From contig LS999826.1 of NCBI GenBank assembly GCA_900537185.1, positions 248,001 through 312,000 of the forward strand: a stretch of DNA of 64,000 nt, read 5' to 3'. A program made the position numbers and the translations under genes. Shown piece by piece: positions 27,508 through 36,157 of this stretch. The notes under the pieces were generated by a model, which saw nothing but the letters and a program-made list of their open reading frames with translations, had not been told where the DNA came from and ran no database searches. The DNA is from Cytophagales bacterium Alg240-R148 (lineage in GTDB: Bacteria; Bacteroidota; Bacteroidia; Cytophagales; Cyclobacteriaceae). How positions within the stretch are numbered: the first letter of the stretch is position 1; every line of letters starts with the position of its first letter.

Positions 27508-29924
27508 AGTACATATTGATCGTGGTGCTTTTTGTATTTTCTTTACAACAGCTACATGCCCAGGCATTATCAACAGTAAAGGGCAAAGTTTATTTCCATG
27601 GTGGCAAAGAAGCGGTGGTAGGCGCTCAGGTGTTTTTAGAAAACACTGCCTTTAATGGTTTAACCAATGTAAAGGGTGCTTTTGAACTTAAAGAAGTGCC
27701 TCCAGGTTCCTACAAGTTGGTAGTGAGTTATTTGGGGTATGCCACCGTGACCAAGGCCATAGAAGTAGGCACAAAAGATGTAAACATCAATTTTTCCCTT
27801 CAAGAATTAAAAGAAGAATTAGAAACGGTAGTTATAAAAGGGAATAACGAGCAAACAACAGGGATAAAAAGACTTAATTCTGTTGAGGGGTACGCAATTT
27901 ACGATGCCAAGAAAAATGAAGTAGTAGTATTGGACGATATGGTAGCGGATAAGTCGTCGAACAATGCCAAGCAAGTATTTGCAAAAGTTGTGGGCCTTAA
28001 CATTTGGGAATCGGACTGTGCTGGGTTGCAGATTGGAGTAGGCGGCAGGGGGTTGAGCCCCAATAGAACCGCTAACTTCAATACCAGGCAAAATGGTTAT
28101 GACATAGCCGCCGATGCCTTGGGTTATCCTGAAACGTACTATTCTCCGGCTCTTCAAGCAGTTGAAAAAATTGAGATAGTAAGAGGAGCGGCTTCCTTGC
28201 AATACGGACCTCAATTTGGTGGGTTGGTTAATTTTGAAATGAAGGACGGAGCAGAAGGTAAAAAAATTGAATTGGATGTCCAACAAACTGGCAATTCTTT
28301 GGGTTTTTACAACAGCTTCATTAGTGTAGGAGGTACAGTAGGTAAAACCAATTACTATGGGTACAACAAAATTACTACCGGAAATTGCTGGCGTTGTAAT
28401 TCGGATTTCACCTCTATCACCAATTATGGAAAAGTTAAATACGATTGGAATGAGAAATTTAGCATCCAATTTGACTTCACCAACATGGCCTATGAGGCCA
28501 AACAGCCAGGAGGTCTCACAGACAATGAATTTGAATCGAACCCGCAACAATCCAACAGGGCGCGCAATTGGTTCAAAGTAAATTGGAATCTAGCGGCACT
28601 TGAATTGAGTTGGAAGTTGAACCAGTCTACCAAAATAAATATGAGAAATTTTGGGTTGATGGCCAATAGAGCTGCATTGGGAAATCTAACAAAACCGAAC
28701 AGGCCCGATGAAGAGGGGCAAGAACGGAGCATGATCGATGGGGACTTTCAAAATTATGGAACGGAAATTCGGCTGCTAAAAAATTACAACGTAGGGGGCA
28801 ACAATGCTGTCTTGTTGTTGGGTGGTAGGTTGTACAAAGGGCAAACTTTACAACAACAAGGAGCGGCCAGTACTGGAAGCGATGCGGATTTTAATTTTAT
28901 CCAGCCAGATAGCCTGGATTCGGATTACAAACACCCAGGTGTGAACTATAGCTTGTTTCTTGAAAATGTCTTTACTCTAGGTGAGAAATGGTCTGTCACA
29001 CCAGGGGTTAGGTACGAATACATCCACAGCGAATCCAATGGGTATTTTGTTAATAAAAGCAAAGACCAAGCAGGCAATATCATCCACTATGAAAAGAAAG
29101 AAGAAAATAAAAGTTATAGTAGGAGCATTTTATTGATGGGAATAGGAAGTAGTTTTACCCCAAACTCGAGTGTTCAGTTTTATGCCAACTATTCCAATAA
29201 TTATAGGCCTGTTCGGTTTTCTGATTTAAGGATTGTTAATAACAGTTTGCAAATTGATGAAAACATGAAAGACGAAACAGGTTTTAGTAGCGATATAGGG
29301 GTAAGAGGAGAAATTTCCAATTGGTTGTGGTACGACGCCACCGCTTTTTTTATTCAATACAACAATAAAATCGGAACCATACAAAAGGTAGATTTGGAAA
29401 ATTACAGGACCTACCAATACAGAACCAATATTGCAGATTCGAAACATGCAGGCTTAGAGACCTTTTTGGAGTTCAACCTTAAGAATATCTTTTTTCCGCA
29501 AGCGCGATTTGAACTGAACTGGTTTTCAAATGTAACTGCCTTGACTGCAAAGTATGTGAGCCAAGAAGACGCCACTATCGATGGTAATTTGGTCGAAAAT
29601 GTTCCTTCCGTAATTATTCGCCAAGGTTTGTCCTTTTCTAAAAAACAGTTTTCATCCACCCTTCAGTACAACTTTACAGGAAAACAATTTTCGGATGCCT
29701 CCAATGCAAGCTCTACTCCGGATGCTGTTTTTGGAGAGATCCCTGCTTATTATTCTTTGGATGTGGTTTTGGGCTATAAATGGAAGAAAATGAGTTTTAC
29801 CACAGGAGTGAACAACCTGACCAATAACATGTATTTTACAAGAAGGGCAGAAGGTTATCCTGGCCCTGGGATTATCCCGGCCGATGGAAGAAATTTCCAT
29901 TTGACCCTAGGCTTGAAGTTGTAG
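27504..29924 (+). CDS. TonB-dependent outer-membrane receptor
   Basis: An 806-residue ligand-gated outer-membrane receptor. After the signal peptide (ends LHAQA) there is a carboxypeptidase-regulatory-like beta domain (about residues 24-105, VKGKVYFHGGKEAVVGAQVF), then a plug domain (about 130-250; VEKIEIVRGAASLQYGPQFGG is the classic plug end) and a 22-strand barrel ending in RNFHLTLGLKL. The family of FecA-like receptors takes up ferric chelates. Its position after the DUF4856, imelysin and HTTM genes and behind Fur-like sites supports an iron substrate such as a ferric complex; the exact ligand is unknown. Confidence 0.9.
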   Translation: MKYILIVVLFVFSLQQLHAQALSTVKGKVYFHGGKEAVVGAQVFLENTAFNGLTNVKGAFELKEVPPGSYKLVVSYLGYATVTKAIEVGTKDVNINFSLQELKEELETVVIKGNNEQTTGIKRLNSVEGYAIYDAKKNEVVVLDDMVADKSSNNAKQVFAKVVGLNIWESDCAGLQIGVGGRGLSPNRTANFNTRQNGYDIAADALGYPETYYSPALQAVEKIEIVRGAASLQYGPQFGGLVNFEMKDGAEGKKIELDVQQTGNSLGFYNSFISVGGTVGKTNYYGYNKITTGNCWRCNSDFTSITNYGKVKYDWNEKFSIQFDFTNMAYEAKQPGGLTDNEFESNPQQSNRARNWFKVNWNLAALELSWKLNQSTKINMRNFGLMANRAALGNLTKPNRPDEEGQERSMIDGDFQNYGTEIRLLKNYNVGGNNAVLLLGGRLYKGQTLQQQGAASTGSDADFNFIQPDSLDSDYKHPGVNYSLFLENVFTLGEKWSVTPGVRYEYIHSESNGYFVNKSKDQAGNIIHYEKKEENKSYSRSILLMGIGSSFTPNSSVQFYANYSNNYRPVRFSDLRIVNNSLQIDENMKDETGFSSDIGVRGEISNWLWYDATAFFIQYNNKIGTIQKVDLENYRTYQYRTNIADSKHAGLETFLEFNLKNIFFPQARFELNWFSNVTALTAKYVSQEDATIDGNLVENVPSVIIRQGLSFSKKQFSSTLQYNFTGKQFSDASNASSTPDAVFGEIPAYYSLDVVLGYKWKKMSFTTGVNNLTNNMYFTRRAEGYPGPGIIPADGRNFHLTLGLKL

Positions 29925-29996
29925 GTGCGAAAGACATGTTCAGCAAAATATTGGGATGTAGTTTTTAGTTTAAAGTGGATTCATTAAATTGAATCT

Positions 29997-30605
29997 ATGG
30001 AATCCAACTATTATTCTGATTACATTGTTGTAGCTCCAGTTGCTTTCGGAGTGGTTGATTTGTTGAAAAGCAGGTTGCTGTTTTCTTCCAAAATGGCAAA
30101 AGAAATGCTAGGGTATTCTAATCAAGAGATATCGGAGCTGATGCGCAACGACTTCAAAGAGTTCATCCATGAAGACGACATGGCACAGCACGCTGCTTAC
30201 TTTGAAAAGCTTAAGAAGAGTAAACTTGGGGATATTGTGGAATCCACACACAGACTAAAAGCGAAGTCCGGTGCATATGTGTGGGTACATATTAAAGACA
30301 AAGTTGTTGAAGTAACAGAAGAAGGCGTTGCTAGCAAGTTTGTATTTGCTGCTCAGGATGTTTCTAAAGTAAAACAACTGGAAGCACAATTAAAAGAACA
30401 AATGTTCAGACTGTCCGAGATATCGCATCGGAATGCACATGATCTAAAAGCTCCAATTTCTTCCGTTTTGGAATTGCTGGATTTAATGGAAAGGGAAAAA
30501 TCCAAAGGCAACACCAATGAAGTCTTATTGCACTATCTCCGAGTTACGTTGGAGAAACTGGAAAAAGTAATTGATACCATTTCTGGAATTACAGAACCGA
30601 CCTAA
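29997..30605 (+). CDS. PAS domain plus DHp-like helix, no kinase ATPase domain
   Basis: The 202-residue cytoplasmic protein has a PAS domain with PAC segment (residues about 10-125, FSSKMAKEMLGYSNQEISELM; then HRLKAKSGAYVWVHIKDKVVEV) and a helix resembling the HisKA dimerisation region (SEISHRNAHDLKAPISSVLELLDLM, about 140-165). In true kinases this is followed by an ATP-binding domain, but the protein ends 35 residues later. The His is preserved, so it might be phosphorylated in trans or act as a phosphotransfer or decoy protein. The gene's stop overlaps the convergent ypdA stop by four bases. No response regulator is adjacent. Confidence 0.75.
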   Translation: MESNYYSDYIVVAPVAFGVVDLLKSRLLFSSKMAKEMLGYSNQEISELMRNDFKEFIHEDDMAQHAAYFEKLKKSKLGDIVESTHRLKAKSGAYVWVHIKDKVVEVTEEGVASKFVFAAQDVSKVKQLEAQLKEQMFRLSEISHRNAHDLKAPISSVLELLDLMEREKSKGNTNEVLLHYLRVTLEKLEKVIDTISGITEPT

Positions 30606-31588
30606 TAGTTCTCTAACATTTTTTTTCCATCAATATGGCTTAAGATGGTATGGGCATGTGCCCTACTGTTTTCTATGAACCATTGGTTGGTTTTAAGCCC
30701 ACCACACACCACTCCCGCCAAATACAAGCCCTCGACATTGGATTCCATTGTTTCTGGGTTGTGCACCGGCGTATGGTATTCGTCAATATTAAACTCAATC
30801 CCCATGGACATTAAAAAGTCAAAGTCTGGTTGGTAACCCGTCATGGCCAATACAAAATCGTTGGCAACTTCTTCTATGCCTTCAGGTGTGTTGATAAGAA
30901 CACTATGCGGTTTTATTTCTTCAATTTCAGAATTGAAAAAAGAGCGGATGCTACCTTCTTTAATCCTGTTTTCTATGTCTGGTCTGGCCCAATATTTTAC
31001 CGAATTTCTGAGTTGGGACTCTCGGATTACCATGGTAACGTCTCCACCTTTTCTGTATATTTCAAGTGCTACATCCACGGCAGAATTAGCAGCTCCTACA
31101 ACAATAACTTTTTGTTTGAAGTAAGGATGGGGGTCGTCGTAATAATGTTTGACCTTCGCCAAGTCTTCTCCTTTTACATTTAGTAAATTGGGTTTGTCGT
31201 AAAATCCAGTCGATAGAATGATGTTTTGCGCAGTATAAGAACCACTTCTGCTATCAATTTCGAATCTTCCATCCGGTTTTTTGAATATATCTAATACCTC
31301 TTCGTAGAGGTGGAGGTCCAATTTCCAGAAATCTGCTACTCTCCGGTAATATTCCAAGGCCTCACTTCTTGTTGGTTTGTTGTTGTGTGAAATGAACGGA
31401 ACATCGCCAATTTCCAAACGATCCGAGGTTGAAAAAAAAGTCATGTTGGCTGGGTACTTGTAAATTGAATTCACCAGACATCCTTTTTCAATGATGGTGT
31501 AAGGGATTTTCCTTCTTTTTGCTTCTATGCCACAGGCCAGGCCGATTGGCCCAGCTCCTATAATGGCTACATCTGTTTCCTTGTTCAT
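30602..31588 (-). CDS. ypdA: YpdA-family flavin oxidoreductase (putative bacillithiol disulfide reductase)
   Basis: The 328-residue protein is an FAD/NADPH-dependent oxidoreductase of the YpdA (Bdr) family, reported to reduce oxidised bacillithiol in bacteria that use this thiol. The FAD-binding Rossmann motif is DVAIIGAGPIGLACG at residues 6-20, the YpdA-specific SIYKYPANMTFFST follows, and the NADPH site is VIVVGAANSAVDVALE. Bacteroidota that contain bacillithiol usually carry this gene. It ends convergent with the PAS protein. No other bacillithiol gene is in the window. Confidence 0.85.
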   Translation of the reverse strand: MNKETDVAIIGAGPIGLACGIEAKRRKIPYTIIEKGCLVNSIYKYPANMTFFSTSDRLEIGDVPFISHNNKPTRSEALEYYRRVADFWKLDLHLYEEVLDIFKKPDGRFEIDSRSGSYTAQNIILSTGFYDKPNLLNVKGEDLAKVKHYYDDPHPYFKQKVIVVGAANSAVDVALEIYRKGGDVTMVIRESQLRNSVKYWARPDIENRIKEGSIRSFFNSEIEEIKPHSVLINTPEGIEEVANDFVLAMTGYQPDFDFLMSMGIEFNIDEYHTPVHNPETMESNVEGLYLAGVVCGGLKTNQWFIENSRAHAHTILSHIDGKKMLENY

Positions 31589-31654
31589 AACCTGTCGCCT
31601 TTGTAGTAAATTTACATTTTATAACAGGCTTTTAAAAGGGATTATTCAAGTTTG

Positions 31655-34057
31655 TTATTCGTCTCTTAGGCAATTAACAGGATTTTCACTTGCAGATCGT
31701 ATGGTCTTAAATCCAATTGAAAATAAAACAACAAAAAGAGATACAAATAGTCCTGTAAGAAAAACGTTTTGATCCAAATCAATGCTGAAAGCAAACCTAT
31801 CCAACCATTCGTTCATAACATACAAAACAGTAGGTATGGCAAAAGCAAATGCAATAAGCGTAATCAGCAAAAACTCCTTGCTCATGCTGGTAGATATTTG
31901 CATAATGGAAGCACCTAAAACTTTCCTTACTCCAATTTCTTTTCTTTTTCTTGTAGCAATGAAGGATATAAGTCCAACTACGCCAAGAATCCCAATTAAA
32001 ATGGCCACGGTAGTGAAAATCTTAATGATCATACCCATTTGAGAAATATCGCTGTAGTAATTGTTTACCTCTTCTTCAAGAAAATAATGGTTTAATAAAT
32101 CTTCTGGAAAAAGCGTACGCCAAGTGGATTTTAAATCGGCCAGTCCTTCATTGGTTTGGCCAGCACCCAATTTGATACTGCCTAAATAATACAACTCCTC
32201 CTGAGGTAGGAATATGGTTGGTTCTATTTTTTCATAGAGTGAATTGGAATGGAAATCATTCATGACTCCAATTACAGTGCCTTTTTGGCCCCAGAATTCA
32301 ATTTGGTGCCCTAGAGCTTCTTCATCGGTTTCAAATCCTGCATGGCGCACCATCTGCTGGTTGATGACCAACAAGTTGCTGCTATCGGTTACAGTGGGTT
32401 CAAACCATTTTCCAGCGGACAATTCTATTCCAAACACTTCGAGGAAATCTACATCAATAAATTTGGTGTGTGTATTGCCTTCAATGTTTTCGTCTTCTTT
32501 TAGAAAGGTGAAATCAGAGGACCAAGTGCTTTCGCTGATACTTCCAGTGTTGGTGAAAGTGACGGCCTCAATGTTAGGACTAGCCAACAAAGCTGTTTTT
32601 AAGGAACCAATTTTTGGTCTTGTATTGGCAGTGACCTGAAATTCTACCACATGTTCTCGATCCATGCCAAGTGGGTAGTTGTTCATGTAGTCTATTTGCG
32701 ACGAAATTACGATAACACATATAATAAGTATTTGTGAAATTGCTAACTGAAACCCAACCAGCACTTTTCTAATCATCACTCCTTTTTTGTTGGTAAAAAT
32801 ATTCCTTTTTAAAGCATCCGATGGATGAAAGTTGGCCAGTAAAATGGAAGGATACGTACCAGCCAAAGCAGTGATCAGTAAGATGAGCCCTACAAAACTC
32901 AACCAGATAAACCCATTTTGATATAACATTGGCAATTCCATATCCAAAATAACTTTCAATTGTACGATGCCTAATTCTGCAATGCCCAATCCAATGAGCG
33001 CCGATAAGAGTGTTATGAAAAACGTTTCTAGTATGTATTGAATGATGAGCTGCGACTTTGTTGAGCCCATGACCTTCCGGACCCCTACTTCCATTGATCT
33101 ATTGATGATCATTACAGAATTGAGGTTGACGAAATTAATACACGCAGTTATAATTAGAAACAAGGCTACCGTACCTAGGGCATACAGGGTAGACGTACTT
33201 GTCTGTTTTTCTCCGGCAACACCGAAGCGGTTGTCGTGGTGCCATTTCGATTTAGGCTGCATTACAAATTTATTGTCTTTCCAGATGTCTTCATTTGGTA
33301 GTGATTTCTCTAAATCCGTTGCAATTTGATTTTCGAGCTGTTTTGGAGAAGCTCCTTGGTTGAGCAACAGATAACATTGTGTTCCAGAAGAAATACTGCC
33401 CCAATTGTCGGTTATTCGTTGGTGCTGCTTGCCATTTTCTATTGTCATGAAAGCATGAAATGGTAAATCCAATTGTTTGGGTGGGTTTTCGATAACCCCA
33501 GTTACCGTAAAGGTTATGTTTTTATTGAACAATAAAGTCTTTCCTATTATTTCGGTGCTGTTGAAATATTTCTTGGCTAATTTTTCTGACAGCACAATAG
33601 AACTTGGTTGGGTCAAAGCGTCTTCCTTTCGACCGTGAATAAAACTATATTGAAAAACTTCGAAGTAATTGCTGCTTACAAAAACATAAGCTTGTTCTGT
33701 TTCTTTAAAGGACTCTTTTTTGTTGTTGTTGTGAATGGTTATTTGTGGGTCATGAAAATTATAGTCTAAGAGAACAGTATGTTTTACATCGCTGTATTTA
33801 TTGTTTAAATACGTATACACGGGGTAGGGCATGCCCGCTCCAAAATCTTCATTCCCAAATTCAGATTCATGGCGCACCACACGGTACAAATCACCATCGG
33901 GTTTGAAAAAATCATTGTACCCTGTTTCATACAAAATAATACTTAAAAGAATGAGGGCGCATCCTATCCCTAAAGACAATCCACCAAGGTTTACCAGAGT
34001 GTGTTGCCGGTGTTTGATGAGGTTTCTAAATGTAGTTTTAGTGTAGTTGCTAATCAT
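31655..34057 (-). CDS. FtsX/MacB-type ABC transporter permease
   Basis: This 800-residue inner-membrane protein has the duplicated layout of Bacteroidota macrolide-export-type permeases: an N-terminal membrane helix, a periplasmic MacB_PCD domain, three helices, then a second periplasmic domain and three C-terminal helices. ATRKRKEIGVRKVLGAS before the last helix bundle and NRSMEVGVRKVMGST in the middle are FtsX coupling motifs. The frame opens at 34114, but the ATG at 34057 (MISNYTKTTFRNL) is the typical start. No ATPase gene is adjacent, which is common for the many solo copies in these genomes. Substrate unknown. Confidence 0.88.
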   Translation of the reverse strand: MISNYTKTTFRNLIKHRQHTLVNLGGLSLGIGCALILLSIILYETGYNDFFKPDGDLYRVVRHESEFGNEDFGAGMPYPVYTYLNNKYSDVKHTVLLDYNFHDPQITIHNNNKKESFKETEQAYVFVSSNYFEVFQYSFIHGRKEDALTQPSSIVLSEKLAKKYFNSTEIIGKTLLFNKNITFTVTGVIENPPKQLDLPFHAFMTIENGKQHQRITDNWGSISSGTQCYLLLNQGASPKQLENQIATDLEKSLPNEDIWKDNKFVMQPKSKWHHDNRFGVAGEKQTSTSTLYALGTVALFLIITACINFVNLNSVMIINRSMEVGVRKVMGSTKSQLIIQYILETFFITLLSALIGLGIAELGIVQLKVILDMELPMLYQNGFIWLSFVGLILLITALAGTYPSILLANFHPSDALKRNIFTNKKGVMIRKVLVGFQLAISQILIICVIVISSQIDYMNNYPLGMDREHVVEFQVTANTRPKIGSLKTALLASPNIEAVTFTNTGSISESTWSSDFTFLKEDENIEGNTHTKFIDVDFLEVFGIELSAGKWFEPTVTDSSNLLVINQQMVRHAGFETDEEALGHQIEFWGQKGTVIGVMNDFHSNSLYEKIEPTIFLPQEELYYLGSIKLGAGQTNEGLADLKSTWRTLFPEDLLNHYFLEEEVNNYYSDISQMGMIIKIFTTVAILIGILGVVGLISFIATRKRKEIGVRKVLGASIMQISTSMSKEFLLITLIAFAFAIPTVLYVMNEWLDRFAFSIDLDQNVFLTGLFVSLFVVLFSIGFKTIRSASENPVNCLRDE

Positions 34058-34302
34058 ATTAATTTGAGTTTGGTAAATATAAGGCAATTTGCATGCCTTG
34101 ACTAAAAACTTCATTAATTCGCTTTATTAGCTAGTACAAGTAATAAAACTGTATCGTTTTTGTTACACCTAGGTGGGCGTTTTTGTTACAAGTTCCTTAT
34201 GGAGTGCAAATATTTGACAAAGGTCATGTTTTGATTTGATCCACCTCATGTGAATTTGAGTGTGATTTATAGAAATTAGATAATATTAAAAATCAAAAAA
34301 CT

Positions 34303-34722
34303 ATGAAAAAGAGAGAGCCCATATCCAAAATAATGACAAGCAGTGTATTTTCTTTGAAAAAAGGGGACGACTTGTTTGCCGCGGAAGAAATGTTTAAGAA
34401 ACATAAAATCCGCCATTTACCAGTACTAGAGAATGGACAAATTGTTGGAATTTTAAGTCAAACCGATCTAGCAAGAATTAGCTTTGTGGATAACTTTGGA
34501 GGCGATGAAGGAGACGTGGACACAGCAGTTTACAATATGTTAACGCTGGACCAGGTAATGAAACAAAAACCTATTACCATTCAGACCAACCAAACCATCC
34601 GCGAAGCGGCAGAAATTTTGTCTAAAAATGAATTCCACGCATTGCCAGTAGTGGAAGAAGGAAAATTAGTTGGCATAGTCACCACCACCGATCTAATAAA
34701 TTTCCTTTTAGAGCAATATTAG
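34303..34722 (+). CDS. Stand-alone CBS-domain pair protein
   Basis: 139 residues containing two CBS motifs (about 5-60, ISKIMTSSVFSLKKGDDLFAAEEMFKKHKIRHLPVL in parts; about 80-135, FHALPVVEEGKLVGIVTTTDLI). CBS pairs bind adenine nucleotides and signal energy status to partner proteins. A free-standing CBS pair has no fixed partner. It is the last gene with a clear chromosomal (non-accessory) look before the prophage region. Confidence 0.9.
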   Translation: MKKREPISKIMTSSVFSLKKGDDLFAAEEMFKKHKIRHLPVLENGQIVGILSQTDLARISFVDNFGGDEGDVDTAVYNMLTLDQVMKQKPITIQTNQTIREAAEILSKNEFHALPVVEEGKLVGIVTTTDLINFLLEQY

Positions 34723-34737
34723 TACCTTAAACAAACA

Positions 34738-34765
34738 AAAAAAGCGGCCTTAAGACCGCTTTTTT
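34738..34765 (+). terminator. Terminator after the CBS gene
   Basis: AAAAAAGCGG and CCGCTTTTTT form a ten-base stem closed by CCTTAAGA, with the T-run on the coding strand. It begins 16 bases after the CBS stop. Confidence 0.92.
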
Positions 34766-34831
34766 GTATGTTTTGTAGCTCCGGCAAGGCTATGTATATG
34801 TATTGATAATCAGTTGTTTATAAGTTTGTTG

Positions 34832-34849
34832 CCGAACAAATACCGAACA
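34832..34849. repeat. CCGAACA direct repeat; possible left edge of the accessory region
   Basis: Two copies of CCGAACA lie 11 bases apart in a short non-coding stretch directly after the CBS terminator. The change from chromosomal genes to accessory genes occurs here, so it is a place to look for an attachment site. No matching right copy is visible inside the window. Confidence 0.25.
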
Positions 34850-34878
34850 TGGGATGAGTTGTTTGAGTGTATAATTAG

Positions 34879-35703
34879 CTACCAATCTTCCTTTTTTACA
34901 ATTTCTTGTGGGCTCATTTTGTAATGAACTTGGGACACAATCGATTCAAATACTCTTAAGAATTCCTTTTTAGTAGCTAAGTTCAATTCTCGTACCCTAC
35001 CGCTTTTCTTATAGTATTTTTCTCTTAAAAAGTAACCATCGTACGTGCCCTGGTTTCCATAATATGGAGAACCCATGTTGCGGTCTTCATTTCCAATATC
35101 ATAAATAGTTAACCTATATCTTTCTGGTCTGACTTCAATTTTTATTGAAAACCTCATAACACCCTCAAATCCAGTAATACCCGAAATAACTAGCATTTCT
35201 GCTTCACCTTTACCTATGATCATCCCATCTTCTTTATTGTCTAGCTGAATGACATGATTGGCACTTCTAAAAGATTCAACAAAGTAAATTTTAGCCTGCT
35301 TGTATAATTGATCCTTTGTTGCTCCTGGTATTTGAACAACTTCTATGTATTCGAATATTCCTTTTTCATTAATTGGGAGACCATCTATATAATCTGGATG
35401 TTTGGTTGTGAAAACTAAATCTTCCTTAAAAGGAAAGTCTAAATTGTCTTCGAAATTGATGGGTACTTTTGCTTTTAATTTGGCATAAATGTCTTCAAAT
35501 CCTTCCTTTTGTTCTTCGAACGATATACCTCTAATGTCTTCAAATTTAAGGTTTCCATCATGTGTGAATACTAGATCATCATTGAACCCTTTTATTGTTG
35601 TCGTAACGGTGTCTTTTTTAGTGAGAATCGTAGCTTTTTGAGAGAATGTTAAATGAGAGATAATCAATAACAAGATAAAAAGGAAGATCTTGACGTATTT
35701 CAT
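34879..35703 (-). CDS. Exported DUF4468-type protein
   Basis: The 274-residue protein has a signal peptide (SHLTFSQ). Its middle part (about residues 115-215, FEYIEVVQIPGATKDQLYKQAKIYF, then GKGEAEMLVISG) matches the DUF4468 (TBP-like fold) family of periplasmic or surface Bacteroidota proteins of unknown role. It stands alone on the minus strand. Whether it belongs to the chromosome or to the accessory region is unclear. Confidence 0.7.
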   Translation of the reverse strand: MKYVKIFLFILLLIISHLTFSQKATILTKKDTVTTTIKGFNDDLVFTHDGNLKFEDIRGISFEEQKEGFEDIYAKLKAKVPINFEDNLDFPFKEDLVFTTKHPDYIDGLPINEKGIFEYIEVVQIPGATKDQLYKQAKIYFVESFRSANHVIQLDNKEDGMIIGKGEAEMLVISGITGFEGVMRFSIKIEVRPERYRLTIYDIGNEDRNMGSPYYGNQGTYDGYFLREKYYKKSGRVRELNLATKKEFLRVFESIVSQVHYKMSPQEIVKKEDW

Positions 35704-35871
35704 TGTTAAATGAATTTTTGATGAAAAGCTATTTCCTGAATTTAATTAAATATTTAAATATTACTATACTTTACACTGTAAGGTTCAGTCCTAATAGTTG
35801 AAAAATAAAACCGCTTTATTGAGTATCTTATTTACAATCAAAGAATTGTAAAAATTAATTTAAACAAATAA

Positions 35872-36066
35872 ATGATGAATCGAGTATTTAAAAGAGTTTT
35901 GGCCTGTTTAACCTTAATACTTATGTTAACAGTGTTTCAGTCATGTACAGATGATAATTCTTCTGAGATATTTGACAAAATGGGAGAGACCCAAACGGAT
36001 ACAGGAGGGGGAGCGGATGGTGATGATGATACAGAGGTTGTGCCGCCACCTACTACATCTAACTAG
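35872..36066 (+). CDS. Small acidic lipoprotein
   Basis: A 64-residue protein with signal peptide and lipobox (TVFQSC, Cys about residue 25). The mature part is acidic and low in complexity (GGGADGDDDTEVVPPPTTSN at the C-terminus), with an SxDDxS-like start that in Bacteroidota can act as a surface-export signal. It ends 16 bases before a strong terminator, so it forms its own transcript. A GTCCTAATA element at 35788 resembles the phage late-promoter box (see findings), but no matching -7 box is at the fixed spacing. Function unknown. Confidence 0.65.
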   Translation: MMNRVFKRVLACLTLILMLTVFQSCTDDNSSEIFDKMGETQTDTGGGADGDDDTEVVPPPTTSN

Positions 36067-36082
36067 ATGTAAGATTTTTGTT

Positions 36083-36110
36083 AAAAACGCACTATTTTGA
36101 GTGCGTTTTT
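36083..36110 (+). terminator. Terminator of the small lipoprotein gene
   Basis: AAAAACGCACT and AGTGCGTTTTT form a perfect 11-base stem with loop ATTTTG and continuing T residues. Confidence 0.93.
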
Positions 36111-36157
36111 TTTATAGATTTACAGAAATATAATTAATTCAATATTTTTTTGTTGCT

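Noticed and set aside
27819-28550. 243-residue open frame on the minus strand
   Set aside because: It lies fully within the TonB receptor gene, which has clear domains. The antisense protein lacks any recognisable pattern.
34766-34878. tRNA gene as attachment site
   Set aside because: No cloverleaf or TTCGA-type T-loop could be read in this stretch or elsewhere in the window.
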